From Chlorops oryzae (taxonomy: Eukaryota > Arthropoda > Insecta > Diptera > Chloropidae): a stretch of 64,000 nt of DNA. The notes under the pieces were generated by a model. It saw nothing but the letters and a program-made list of their open reading frames with translations, was not told where the DNA came from and ran no database searches. A program made the translations under genes and the position numbers. This document shows positions 1-11,371 of the stretch, piece by piece. Location of the stretch: contig CM035808.1 in the NCBI GenBank assembly GCA_020466095.1, positions 42,937,555 to 43,001,554 of the forward strand. The letters run 5' to 3'. The stretch's first letter is position 1. Each line of letters starts with the position of its first letter.

Positions 1-248
1 GACATTTAGCAAGTTTTTTCAGGAACTGCAGTCAAATTTTTGTTTGGGATTTTTAATATTTCACTGTGTAATCCAATAGTCAGAGCATTCCATGAGATTC
101 TACTAAATATATGTATATGAAAATAGAAAAATAATAGAAATAAAAATAAAACAGAAAAATACACAAATTAAAGATATCACATTAGAGACGTAGAATGATC
201 GCAAATATATATTATTTTATAAAAATCCTTTTCTTTCGTAACTTACAG

Positions 249-3121
249 ATCGTCTCCGAAGAAGAGATATTACGTTCCCAAAACGCTAAAGAGGACAATG
301 ACGCCCAGCAAACGCAACAACTCAATATTTTGCAACGCTTCAAAAGTGCTTCCTTTGGAAATCTTGTGGATTTACCAAATGAGGATGACAAGAAATCAAT
401 TGCGGAACGCATGCGCAATAAATGTGAGTAGTCCTTAAAAGCTTCTCGGAGTTTTAAATATTGTAACCCTTTAAATTTTAACGATTTTTAGAGTTTACCA
501 TTTATGACATTGCTTAAAATCGTAAAAATTATGTGTTAAAGGGTTGAGACGTTCACTTAAGTTTGACCTTATATTGGGGAACAATGTTTCAACGCTTGCT
601 TCTCTGCTCTGTTCGATGGACATTTTTATGGATGGTCCTCGGTACTTAATTAAACTCAAACCGCACTTAGGAATCGCAGGCGTCAAATTCTTAAGAAAAG
701 TTGCGTTACCGACGTTCGTTAAAGAAAACCTATGTACATATTAATATTTCAATGCGATATTTACACTGAGTTGAAATCAAGCAGAAATTCTGAGAGGCTT
801 CGGTTCTTTTATAAAAAACATTTCCATAAAAGGAATACTTAATTCATTCATGCGATGCATCGGATAACAAATCCGAGTGAGAGTCGCAAAAACCCGCAAA
901 AATTTTTGCATAAATTAATCCAAAGCAGAAATCTTAAGTGTGAAACATTCAAAGTTGAATCATCACGTTTCTTGAATGCAAAGAAGAGGGGGAAAAAAAC
1001 TGAGATCGCCTTTATAATATTTTTTTTTTTTAACTTTTTTTTATTTATTTTCATTTTTCTTTTAATTTAATTTACGCCATCAATCGCGTCAAAAATAACA
1101 ATAAGGCAACCGGAATGACTGCCCTTTTTCTCTATAATCGCACTCATTAATAATGTGCTTCTGTGCTTCGAAAGCTCAGAGCCCGGAGCGGCTTTAGTGT
1201 GAGCCCGCAGCTCTAGGCAATTAAATGCACGTAAAAATGTCAAGCGGCGAGAAGGACTTAGAATACGGGAAAAGCAAATATGTTGATAAAAGTAATTTAA
1301 GGTTCTTTAAATTAAATGATTCGAATTAAATTAGCTTCAGATAATTAAAATTAACGATTCTCTTTTTCGTTCTTTTCATGTTCTCAACAAAAATCTGCAG
1401 TGCAACGCGGGGTCTTCAAGCTGTAAGTGAAATTTGAGTGAAAAAATTATTTAAATTTATTTTGAAAATTATCAATCCTCCCTCTGTCTTCCCACCAGAA
1501 ACGTTCGATCACCGAAGAGCGATAAGAAGAACCGAGGCGTCTTTCGACGTGCCGAAGCGACTAGTCTTTATCTTGAAGATGGTATGAAACCAAAGTACCC
1601 AATATTCGGAGCCCCACTCGATCAATTGGAATTGGATCAATGCTCGTATCCGAATGTACCTCGGTTCGTTGTCGATTGCGTTGCGTATATCGAGCAAAAA
1701 GACTGCATACAACAAGAGGGCCTGTACCGCGCCTCGGGCAATAAGGTCTCCATTGAGGAGCTGAAGCAGAAACTCTCCGAAAGCTATATATACGATCCGA
1801 AATTACTTGTCATCGATGATATACACACGCTGACGAGCTTGCTCAAGCTGTTCTTCCGCGAACTTGGCGCACCGTTGATACCACAAGAGACCTACGAGAG
1901 ATTGGGACGAAATTTGTCTGACGCATCGGCCATCGAGACAATTTCAAGTAATCGATGGGGGATGAACACAGTTCCTATTGCCATTTTGTTGGTATTTGCA
2001 CAAAGTTTGATTAAATTCTGAGATAAAAATTTTGACACGAAAATTTCATTCTTAGTACTATGGCATGAGATGGGAGGGCAACATATCTTTAAATTCAGCA
2101 CCCAAAAGTATGCATTTAAATATATTGCGAATATTTTGTGAAGTCTTCAAAATAGTCGTGAAAATAGTCGTGAAAATAGTCTTCAAAATAGTCGTGAAAA
2201 TAGTCTTCAAAATAGTCGTGAAAATAGTCGTGAAAATAGTCTTCAAAATAGTCTTCAAAATAGTCTTCAAAATAGTCGTGAAAATAGTCGTGAAAATAGT
2301 CTTCAAAATAGTCGTGAAAATAGTCTTCAAAATAGTCGTGCAAAATAGTCGTGAAAATAGTCTTCAAAATAGTTCAAAGTTAAAATAGTCTCAAAATAGT
2401 CGTGAAAATAGTCGTGCAAAATAGTCTTCAAAATAGTCTTCAAAATAGTCGTGAAAATAGTCGTGAAAATAGTCTGTGCAAGAACAACCCCAACCAATTA
2501 TTGTTGATTATTCTTATTTATTTGTACATTTTTGTGTTTCACTAGTTAAGCGAAATGTTTTTACAGTGTACCTAAGACTTAAAATTTTTTGTTTTTTATA
2601 ATAGAGAACTGTTAAAAACAATAGGTCAATTAAAACTAATTAAAAGGTCAGTTAAATGGATACATTAAATTATTAACTACAGAGTGTTCTGAAGTATCTA
2701 TCAAAAAATATTGCCTTAAATATAATTTGATGTCAATTTCGTTTAGATTAAAAATCTGATTTTAATTATTATTTTTTAGCGGCATTCGAAGAGATGCGTG
2801 AACCGAACCGTTCGACCCTCAAGTTTCTTATCAGACATTTGACGAAGTAAGTCTCCTCTTGTCATCGATTGAATGGAAATCGAATTAATTATTGGATCTG
2901 TTTTTCTCTCTCTCTCTCTCTCTCTTTTCCTTCTCTATAGCGTCGCTGCGTGTAGCCATGAGAATCGTATGCCTGCCTCGAATTTAGCAATTGTCTGGGG
3001 ACCCTGCATTATGTCTGCCAATCAAATTGAGTTCGATATCGGACGAATGAATACACTAGCCAAAGTACTAATTGAGAATTATGCGCGAATTTTCAATGAA
3101 AGCGAACGTTTAGTGGCGTGA
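249..3121 (+). CDS. RhoGAP-domain protein, 3' part (5 exons, 5' end outside window)
   Basis: GTPase-activating protein for Rho-family GTPases, expected to act in the cytosol or at membranes on Rho, Rac or Cdc42. Exons joined by GT-AG rules: 249-423, 1401-1422, 1499-1947, 2780-2846 and 2941-3121, giving about 297 residues in one frame with a TGA stop at 3119-3121. Phases agree at every junction, including the 22-bp microexon, which encodes QRGVFK. The RhoGAP fold begins near YPIFGAPLDQL; GLYRASG holds the catalytic arginine finger; LKLFFRELGAPLIP is the usual helix motif; NLAIVWGP holds the conserved Asn near the C-terminus. The protein ends about 25 residues after that motif, so the domain is C-terminal. 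Exon 1 starts at an acceptor (TTACAG, 243-248), so the N-terminal domains lie upstream of the window. I could not assign a named orthologue; families with a C-terminal RhoGAP (ARHGAP9/12/15/27-like) are possible. Confidence 0.93.
2144..2475. repeat. 12-bp minisatellite with two alternating unit types
   Basis: Tandem array in the third intron of the RhoGAP gene. The unit is AAAATAGTC followed by GTG or TTC, and the two variants alternate in an irregular pattern over roughly 27 units, with a few 1-bp insertions and one disturbed unit near 2370. Because 12 is a multiple of 3, the array stays open on both strands, which makes spurious low-complexity open frames; these are not genes. Confidence 0.95.
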
Positions 3122-3470
3122 GGTCTTCGCATCACATCATTTTATTTTATTTAAAATTTTTTTTCTACCATCCTTACCAAAAAGACAAGACATTGCATCA
3201 CAATTTCATTTGTCACACATCGATATTCTTATTAGTTATTATATCATAATTTTTATACTCGTTCGCATGTATTTGTTTTTGTATTTTTAGTCATAGATCT
3301 AACGTGGAATGTAGTACTAAAATGAAATGCGTTTTTTTTTTTTTTGTATTAAATCTAGAGTTTAAAGCTTGTATTTTATGTGATAACTCAATTTAAATGA
3401 AGAAAATATTAATGTTATAATATATAAGAAAAGTAATTAAAAGCAATAAATAATTTATCCCAATAATGGT
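3122..3470 (+). other. 3' UTR and poly(A) signal of the RhoGAP gene
   Basis: AT-rich stretch directly after the stop codon. The clearest poly(A) signal is AATAAA at 3445-3450, about 325 bp after the stop. No other open frame is present. The exact cleavage site cannot be read from sequence alone. Confidence 0.6.
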
Positions 3471-3936
3471 CGCAAATTAACGCATTTGAATTTATTGAGT
3501 ATCTAAGAGTTGCACTAGGATTTTTTGAGCAGGCTCAAATGTGGTAGAAAAAAATTATGCATAGTCGAACGAAGACACTAAAGCCTGATTTTTAGGGCAA
3601 GAGCCCTAATCAATTTTTTCATGTTTACCAACATTTTACTGCAGGAAAAGGAACACTTGGAAAATTTACATTGATATTTATTGATTCTGCAGTTAATTAA
3701 GAATAAAACAAAAAATTTAGAAAAAAAATTGATTGTACAGGATAATGTTAAAAATCAGAAGAATGTTAAAAACAACATTGCGCTGTAAAGGCCTAGCTCA
3801 GACGCGAACGTCTGTTGTACACCATTAGCAGAGGCACGAACCTTTGTATGGAAGACTTAGCTTAGGCGCAAACCTTCGTTGCAAAAATGTGGGACAATTT
3901 TTCTCAGTGCAAAGTTAACTATTCCTCTGCCAGTAG

Positions 3937-4105
3937 CTCTGCCGCTAAAAAGTTCCCATGAAAAGATCTCTGCCGGTAGGAGGTTCCTATAAAACTTTCT
4001 CTGCCGCAATTAAGTTCCCATGGAAGTTACTCTACTACTCTACTAAAAAGATCCCATGAAAATTTCTCTGCCGCGAATATATTCCTATGAAAAGTTGCTC
4101 TGCTG
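3937..4105. repeat. ~31-bp degenerate tandem repeat
   Basis: About five degenerate units, each beginning CTCTGCCGC (or close to it) and containing GTTCCCATGAAAA. A partial unit (CTCTGCCAGTAG) lies just before the array at about 3925. The repeat sits between the RhoGAP 3' UTR and a tRNA-like sequence and has no coding frame. Confidence 0.75.
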
Positions 4106-4159
4106 CCGCTAGCTTGTGGGTGCCTTTCACTCCCCGCAACTAGGATTTCACCTCCCCGC

Positions 4160-4254
4160 GGCGATTTGGTGGGCGGTATGGGCGAGCTAATGAGTGGACT
4201 AGGAATCGAAGGTAGTTTCGAGATCCGTGGGTTCGAACCCCGCCACCTCCGCTC
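4160..4254 (+). repeat. tRNA-like sequence (SINE head or tRNA pseudogene)
   Basis: GGTTCGAACCCC at about 4229 is a perfect Pol III B-box/T-loop, and GCCACC just after it could pair with GGTGGG at about 4170. Between them there is no convincing cloverleaf or anticodon arm and the A-box is poor. Best read as a tRNA-derived repeat or decayed tRNA rather than a working tRNA gene. Confidence 0.4.
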
Positions 4255-4261
4255 CAGCGAA

Positions 4262-6690
4262 CTTGTTTTTTCAAATCAGAATAATTTTCAATAATATAAA
4301 AAAAATTATTTTATTTTATTTCAATTATTATTATAATTACTTATAACAATTTTCATGATGAATTCTTTTATTAATTTGATGTTTCAAAGCCTCAGTGCCT
4401 GGCTCTTCAACAATTTTTAAGTTCCTTCAATTAATGAGTCGAACTCTGTTCAATTTCTTGGCCTGTTGTGAAGGAATTTTCGTTCTTTTTCACGGTCACT
4501 AATCAAATTCCATACAATAATTTAACAAGTCAAAAGTCAAGCATTTGTCAAAGGACATTGCCGCCATAAGTAGATGAACGTTTGATCTAATTGATTTAAT
4601 GTTGAAAGGACCCAGAAACTATGTACAAAATTGTTGGTTTCATTCGATAATGAAGACGAAAAACCATAAAAGCGGTAATAAACTCTCGAATTCCTCAGTC
4701 AGCAGTTTTTCGTCGCCGAATGACTGCTGACTCAAGTGCGATCCTTAATTTTTGGAATTTCATAATCGAAATCACGTTTCTGTGGCTTTCAAACGAACAA
4801 ACCGCAAAAGTGAATTACAAGTGCCGCAAAATGAGCTTAAGTAAGAGCCAGCCATGCCATTCGATGGCGGTCGTCAGTCGGAGGCTTTTGAGCTGGGTGT
4901 GTCCTTCATTCATTTGCTATAGCAACCACCTCCTTTTTCCGACGTCCAGTCCACGCTACTCAAAAACGCCCCCAAAGAAAACTTTATCGCTCTGAAGAAG
5001 AAGAACAAGAAGAAGAATAAGAAGGCTCTCGATATGAATTATAAGCTCTTGCCAAAAATTCCTCATTCTTAATTCTCATTCATTCAGAAAGCAGCAAGCA
5101 GAAACCAGAAAGCATCGCACCCAAAGAGTTATTTCAATTCATTTTTTCCTCTTCTTTGAAATTATATTGCCACATGGTTATCTCTGTGGACTTTTCGATT
5201 GCTTGTCTGCCTTTCAAGTAACATAGCAATTGGTTGGCAGCTCATTTTTACTTAGTTTCTTGTGCTATTTCAAGTCGAATTGCAGGGAAAAGAGAAAATA
5301 CCAAAGCAAAATGTCATTCGATTTTGTTGGCGTTTTTTTGTTTTTTCTTTTTGGGGTCTCATGTCCTGTAATTTTTTTCTTCTTGGTTTTCCTTTGGCCT
5401 CTCGTCTGATAGTCTGCCTTCTTTGCAAATTGGTATTTTGCATAATTTGTTTGTACAACTTATTTTTTTCTATTTTCTTTGGTTTTTTTATTTTTTTTTT
5501 TTTGGGTGAAGCGAAGTTTTATGTGAAGTGGCATTTTCCTTTTTGCTCGCTTTTTGATGTGTCCTTTTCAAGTAGTTTCTCGCAGTTCGCTCCTCTAAAT
5601 GTTCGTTTGATGATTGAAAAGTGTCCACATCCGCTTTCAAATTAGCTTTCCAACTTCCGTTTTTGTTTCAGTAGTGTTTCGAAGCTACTCGATATTCCAA
5701 GTATATGGGTGCGAGCGGGAGCGAGGACGTGGACGACGTGGATAGGGATGAGGAAGAGTTCGAGTTCGAGTACAATGTGGTCGGATATTTTGGCTGTGAT
5801 GTCTCTAGCTAGCTGCTTGCTTGCCGCTGCAAATATTGGAAATTCTACAGATTCGTGGCGGCAGTCAAGCAAGTTCAGTTTTGCTCTTCTTTCTGGCAGT
5901 ATGCTATGTCATGGTATGGTGAGGTATGTTCTTTGAACTGAGCCTTGGTTCGTACTGTAATTTTATGGCTGCTGAAATTGGAAATTGTGGTTTGAAATTA
6001 GAAAACGTTGGCTTCGTTGCCAAAGATACCAAGTGTGATGTGACGTTGTACCGAACGCTGGCGATGAAGTTATAGGAAATAGTCACAGAAATTACTTTTG
6101 AAGAACCTTCATTCAATGTTGTCACGGCGCAAAGTTAATTGGCTAGATGCATTTTTTTTTACTCATTTTAGCATGAGCCTAATGAAGAGCCTATTACAAT
6201 GTGTTAAAAAAAAATAGTTGTGGTGGCAGACCACCGGAAGGACACTCGTTGTGAATAGTTAGAAAAAATGATGATTTTTTCTGTCGAATTGTTTCATAAA
6301 GTCGACGTGAATAGATTGGGAGAAAATTCAACGGATATTGATGTTTATGTTTCGAAGATTTGTTAACACATTCATATTGGAGTATTCTTCTTCTTGTGTC
6401 TACTAGTCGGTCTGTGAGAAGTTTTTTGGGTGCTATAGTTAGCCTGACAGTACAGTAAACGAAACACAAATAAATGATTAGCTATATATGTTTACATTTT
6501 TTAAAACAGGAAACAAGACCACGATCTGTAAAACAACCTATTCTGAAGATTTTCCAGACCTTCAAATACCCGACTTGTGTTCAACCGCTCATTTGCTATG
6601 CCCAATTTTCCAATTTCTAGAATTTTTATCGCATGCTTCTATAGTGAAAGCCCTCAACTGCAGACATCCTTATATGCTGACAACCCCCAT
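4262..6690. other. Gene-free stretch
   Basis: No splice-compatible, coding-like open frame or clear transposon end is visible. The longest frames cross poly-T tracts (5330-5520) or simple (GAA)n sequence near 5000, and look like chance. Confidence 0.5.
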
Positions 6691-6699
6691 ATGCGGCCA

Positions 6700-7200
6700 C
6701 TTTTTTGTATCTACAATTAATTTGTTTTTCATACAAATTTCAACCTTATATGCGGACAATAAGTTCATCACCGTGAGTGTCTATATATAATAGGCTTCAC
6801 TTTATACAACTCAAATTTTATTGAAATACAGTCGAAACACTCTATAACGAACTCCTCTACAAAGATATTCTCTCTATGGAGAATTTCTCTCAATGCTACT
6901 ACTTATCTACTTACAAAAAATTCTTTCTATAACGAATATTTCTTCCGGTCCCTTGAAATTCGTTATAGAGAGTTTCGACTGTATCTAGAAAAATTCAGAT
7001 TTCATATCAGCTTTTACGATTTTTGTACGATATCGTAGCACTGAAGGTATCTCAAAAATGGTCCGATCTGGTCCTTTCTCAGCATTGTTCTCATACTCAA
7101 GTCATGTCATACTCATTTCTTCGCGAATACGCATACCGAATTTCGTCAATATATTGTAGTTCAACTCTTTCGATAAGAATTCTACCCTGTAGAAAATTTA
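6700..7200. mobile_element. Decayed DINE-1-like fragment (same subfamily as 11.9-12.75 kb)
   Basis: Segments match the element at 11.9-12.75 kb in the same order: a GCGGCCACTTTT block near 6692, CAAATTTTATTGAAATA at about 6812, AAAAATTCAGATTT after 6985, and AAAAATGGTCCGATC at 7056 followed by GCATACCGAATTTCGTCAA at 7130. The copy is diverged, lacks both ends, and is interrupted by the MITE at 6829-6981. Confidence 0.55.
6829..6981. mobile_element. 153-bp pogo/Tc1-mariner-type MITE
   Basis: Near-perfect terminal inverted repeats of about 25 bp, starting CAGTCGAAAC and ending GTTTCGACTG, with CTCTATAACGAA next to the left end and TTCGTTATAGAG next to the right. It is flanked by TA on both sides (6827-6828 and 6982-6983), the Tc1/mariner/pogo target. 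CAGT termini fit the pogo/Tigger group. There is no coding capacity. Confidence 0.85.
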
Positions 7201-7357
7201 GGTAAATTGAGGCCATAGCGAGTAGTCTTAGAGTATAAGAAAAAGAACTAGTGAGACAAGGACAGTAGAGACTAACTAGTGGCATGGCCAACGAGCCGTC
7301 TTCGGCTCAATTTTAATCAAACATTCATGCAATATATTTGCTGCTCCTGAATCAGAT

Positions 7358-7425
7358 GGGTCCGTGGCTTAGTGGATAGTATGTTCGATTAAAAATCCGA
7401 AGGTGCGAAATCAGACCCTCGCGCA
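7358..7425 (+). repeat. tRNA-derived SINE-like head
   Basis: GTGGCTTAGTGGATAG is a good Pol III A-box with tRNA D-arm layout. Thirty-odd bases later comes a degraded B-box (GGTGCGAAATCAGACC). The anticodon stem does not pair well, so this is a SINE-like relic, not a tRNA gene. A related sequence ending CGCGCAGG lies near 59665-59730. Confidence 0.5.
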
Positions 7426-7570
7426 GGAAAAAAATGTGGAAGAATGGTAAAATTCGGAAAATTTAAAAAGTTTTAATGAAAAACAAGTCTTCGCTAATCC
7501 AATGAAATTCAATGAAACCTTTCTTTTTATATATTCTTTTTCACTCCTCTTTGGATTTGCATTTAAGCTA

Positions 7571-7819
7571 GGTAGGTAGGTTGAAGTGGTTGCCACTGAG
7601 GCCGTTAATCGGCCCATTGGATGCCAAAGAGATTTTCTTATGTTTGTGTGAGTTTATATGTTTGTTTTTTATGTAGTGTGCCCCTAACATGCGATTTTTT
7701 GAAAAAACCAGTGCTAGGCTTGGAACATTACATTCCGTTTCGCCTGTGCCGGGAATCGAACCTCATACCCTGGGATCAAGAGCATAGCACGCAGCCCCTA
7801 CGCTATCCCAGAGCCACGA
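7571..7819 (-). mobile_element. tRNA-derived SINE with 10-bp target-site duplication
   Basis: On the minus strand the element starts with a tRNA-like head carrying an A-box (TGGCTCTGGGATAG) and a perfect B-box (GGTTCGATTCC). It continues through a short body to a tail containing GTGGCAACCAC and ending in an ACCT repeat. It is flanked by an exact 10-bp duplication, ATTTAAGCTA, at 7561-7570 and 7820-7829. That identifies a complete retroposed copy. A related, 5'-truncated copy is at 53945-54126. Confidence 0.85.
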
Positions 7820-7849
7820 ATTTAAGCTAATAATTCGAAAAAAAATGGT

Positions 7850-7937
7850 GTTCCCTTTGCGGAATCGAACCCGGGCCCTTCGGATCGTGAGGTGCATGCG
7901 CTACCTACTGATCTACAACGTCCCGTGCCGCCATTCT
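7850..7937 (-). repeat. Second tRNA-like sequence, minus strand
   Basis: The minus strand reads GTAGATCAGTAGGTAGCGC (A-box/D-arm-like) and then CCCGGGTTCGATTCCGC (perfect B-box and T-arm). Spacing fits a tRNA of normal size, but the anticodon stem is not convincingly paired. The adjacent AAAAAATGGTGTTCCCTT also occurs near 59888, so this is part of a dispersed repeat. Confidence 0.5.
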
Positions 7938-8099
7938 TTTTATTGACGTATTATATCAAATAAACTGAATTGGCCCCGTTGTCTCTACTTCTGCACTAGT
8001 TCAAACGGGAGTGTCCATTTTCAAAAGACACGTCTGTGTTTAATTTGACATTTCAAAGCATTGGCGGGGAAATTATGAGCGAGTAGTACTGTGGATTTT

Positions 8100-9138
8100 G
8101 GGACTAGGGGCTGTAAAAAAAACCAAAATTCATGAGAGCCACTATCATTGTCCATTCGAGGGAGATAACCAGCGACCTAAAGAATATACAGCAAATATTC
8201 CCCTCCTTAATTCCACTTTATGCATCAAATAAGTTGGTATATAATTCTCTTTGTCTTGGGTTAATATTTTCTACTAAGCCTTTAACTCTATAATGACGAC
8301 TTTTTCGAATCCTATCTGGCAATGAATTGATTTAAGTTCTTATTTATTTTGCCTCTATGCCGAAAAATCTTTAAGCCCCAAAAAACATCTTATCTCCTCT
8401 ACAATTTATTCGTAAGTCTATCAATTTCAATTTTCTTCCAATAATAAATAAAGGCTCGATTTAATGAAAATAGAAGTCAGCTTAAATTTTCATTTTCAAT
8501 TAAAAGGCCATGAAAGGGACATGACAAAACACAATAAATTTGGCTTAAAGATTTTCTTCGAATAAAATATACGACAAGCTAAATCGATCAAATTCATCCA
8601 TCCTTCTTCTTCTTCTTCGACGCCAAAAGCAGGCACTAGCACGATTGAAAGTCCTACTAACCATAACTTTGACACTTTCTACAATATCATTTAATGAATA
8701 GACAACAGCTATGAAAAACAATTAAATTACCAAAAGTTAAACAAAGACAAATTTTAAGGACAAAAAATTGCCACAAAAACTTATTCAAAATTTTATTACA
8801 ATATACCTACATATGTATATACAAATCCTTTCAAGAGACCACAATAAATGTGTCCGGCACATGATATTGCATACAAAGTGGCCACAACGAACGAATCACA
8901 TCAATGTAAGAAGCACCATAAACCCATTGCCAAATATTGGTCCATTCATAGTGGAACAGAAATAAAGTTGTACAGTATTTTATAGTATGAAGGATTCAAC
9001 GATAAAGGACAAAATAGACCCTTGCATTTTCGTATTTAGAAGACAAGGATTGCACATTTACCCAATACATTGATGCCGTACAGCTGGCCATATCTTACTC
9101 TCAACCAACACTGGAGTAATTTGGGGCAGTAGTGGAGA
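8100..9138. other. Gene-free stretch
   Basis: AT-rich DNA with no coding-like open frame, no clear repeat and no recognisable signal. A short (TTC)n run lies near 8605. Confidence 0.5.
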
Positions 9139-9873
9139 TTAAGGGGACCTTCTGGTCTAGAATTTTTTGAAAATTGATTTTTTTTTTTATATATTTCGGA
9201 AGAATAGACTTTTAAGAATATGCTGGCAAAGTTTCGTGAAGATATTGACAATATTTGTTTTGCTACAGCCTTTTTAGAAGGTGGAGACAGCAGGCAGCGC
9301 GATTGATCAAAGCAACTTTGAACGCGTTTATCTCAAAACTACTTTTTTTGACCTGGTGTGAATGAAAACAAAAAAACCATCGAACCGATTTGTCTGGAAT
9401 TTTTATATATTATTCATAACATCAATGGCTATGGCCCGAACTAGAATCGAATTTTTATTTCAAGAACTTCATATTTTTTCATAAAAAAATGGTCAAAAAA
9501 AGGGGAATTTTTGATGGTTGAAATAAAAAATTGCGCCATTTTGTCAATTTAAAAAAAAATTTTTTTAATCTAGTTCCTGCCATAGCTGCATTCATTCTGA
9601 TTAATAACATATTTTTGTTTTTTTTTTCCGATTACCAGAACTGCCAAAATCTTTCACACCACGGAGGTACTTTTTCAAAGAGGGTCCACTTGAACGCCAT
9701 TTTTAAAATACAAAAAAAAAAAAAAAAAAAAATTACAACATTTTTTATTTTTTGTCAATAAAAAATATAATAAGCCTCCATACTTACAAAATCGTTTTTT
9801 ATTTGGCTTAATACCAAAAAAAAAAATGAAAATGCCCTAAATTTTCGTGCTCTAGACCAGAAGGTCCCCTTAA
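9139..9873. mobile_element. 735-bp TIR element at a TTAA site
   Basis: Perfect 23-bp inverted ends including TTAA: left 9139-9161, right 9851-9873, reading GGGGACCTTCTGGTCTAG inward from the left. TTAA target duplications are typical of the piggyBac and Kolobok superfamilies; the ends are not piggyBac-like CCC, so Kolobok or another TTAA family is at least as likely. The interior is AT-rich with poly-A/T runs and no transposase, so the element is non-autonomous. Confidence 0.8.
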
Positions 9874-11172
9874 GGGTTATTTAGGGGACAATAAGCCCAT
9901 GCAAGTGTTGCAAGGGGTTTGAAAAAAATGTGTCAAAAACACTATTGTCTTTTGAAAGTGCAAAGTCGCTGCCAAAATTAATGGCTTTGCTCTTTTAGAG
10001 GGATTTTATAGTACAATATATTTTAAGTTTGTAGAAAAAATAATGTTTTTTTACTTTTCTAATACAAAAATGGAATTTTCATTTCAGCTTTTTTGGAGAA
10101 ACAAGCGGGTTAAGCAAAAAAGTGGTTATTTTGTGGAAGCATAACTTTCAAAGATCTGTCAGTTTTAGCTTAGCAACAAGGACGAAGAAGATTATTCCTT
10201 GGAGACCGCCACAAAAACGGTGGTTGTAGGAAAAATTTGATATCTACTTGAGCAAAACTTGTTTGATATTGAAATTCTTTTGACATTTTAAGGTACAACT
10301 ATACAAATATCGAATTGTATCCTCTTAAGCATTTTAGAATAATGAAGAAAAAGGACGTAGGCGATAAAAGAAATAAGGCCGCTTTCAACAAAAATAGATA
10401 TCCGAGCTTTGAAGCCAGTGATGCGAGTATTTTTATAGCCACGTTTCCCTCAGATATTTGAAAAAATCCCTTTTCCTCCCTTTTCCTCCCTTTTCCATGG
10501 AAAAATTATAAATAAAAATGCCTTTTAAGTATTTCAAGAGGTTTTTGGTAAAGAAATTCCTAGCAATGAAAAAATTCCCCCGACAATCAATCCTTTTTTC
10601 CAAACACTAAATTTGGAATAAGCTGTTATTCTTCATTGCCGTTGATATATTGAGACAATCATAAATACCTCAATATATTGTCCACAGAGAAAAGGAGTTT
10701 GTCCAGTAAAGTCAGTACTTTTTTTCGTCGAATTTTATACACATAAACCAAAAGGGAAAACAGGAATTTTTGGAGTGTCTCTGTGGGAAAATTTCTCCCA
10801 AAGCCCTGGCAGCACCGAGTACCTAATTGTTATTCATTTCCCTCTAAAAATGGAGAAGAGAAAGCTATCTACGCTACTGATTCATTGAATAATGCTTTTC
10901 TATGTTATCAATAATGTTTGCATTTGAAATTTGCATAATATGAACTACGTATGCACACGTGTGCGTAGTAGTGGGTGTGTGAGAAAATGGTAGAGAAAGT
11001 AAGAGAATATTTGCCCGTTGGCTATAAAGAACAAGACCGTAATTTCAACTGGCAACAAATATGAAAGCATCTCTATATCTCTCTCTGTATGTGTGTGTGC
11101 GTTTCAACAAAAACGTATACATTGTGGCATCAATTACATTCGATTTAGCAACGGTTAAGGCATTCGATTGAT
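9874..11172. other. Gene-free stretch
   Basis: No coding-like frame. Near 10460 there are three tandem TTTTCCTCCC-like blocks. GTGTGTG-rich microsatellite-like runs occur at 10950-10985 and 11085-11100. Confidence 0.45.
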
Positions 11173-11371
11173 CTATAAACTCGAACGTTTGACTAGGTCC
11201 ACTTGCCTCTTCGCTTTATACCATTTTGCTACTTGATGCTTCTTCATAATACGCACACAATACCGAGTGCCATCGATGCTCAATGATTGGTCGTTGGCCG
11301 ATGACTTAACGTGCACAAAGTTAAAGTCAACAACTCCAATCGAACCCGACTCGAGCTTAAAGAAACAAATC
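11173..11371 (-). CDS. Putative terminal exon, unknown protein
   Basis: On the minus strand a good acceptor (GTTTTTAG, with AG at 11372-11373) leads into one base plus 65 codons and a TAG stop (11173-11175). The frame has mixed, non-repetitive composition, for example GSIGVVDFNFVHVKSSAND, and ends with a basic stretch (KKHQVAKWYKAKRQVDLVKR). Codon use is more gene-like than the surrounding AT-rich DNA. I recognise no family. No partner exon or poly(A) signal is obvious nearby, so it could be an isolated last exon of a larger minus-strand gene or a chance frame. Confidence 0.33.

Noticed and set aside
2058..2388. Open frames on both strands with KIVVKIVF and YFEDYFHD repeats
   Set aside because: They are produced by the 12-bp minisatellite, whose unit is a multiple of three; the sequence is an intron between in-phase exons.
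3937..4105. Regular ~31-bp repeats considered as a CRISPR-like array
   Set aside because: The units are contiguous and degenerate with no unique spacers, and the genome is eukaryotic.
5262..5645. 127-codon plus-strand frame rich in Phe and Leu
   Set aside because: It is driven by long poly-T tracts, with no signal peptide logic, splice context or poly(A) signal.
7741..7937. Two tandem minus-strand tRNA genes
   Set aside because: B-boxes are perfect but anticodon stems do not pair; the first is the head of a SINE with a target duplication.
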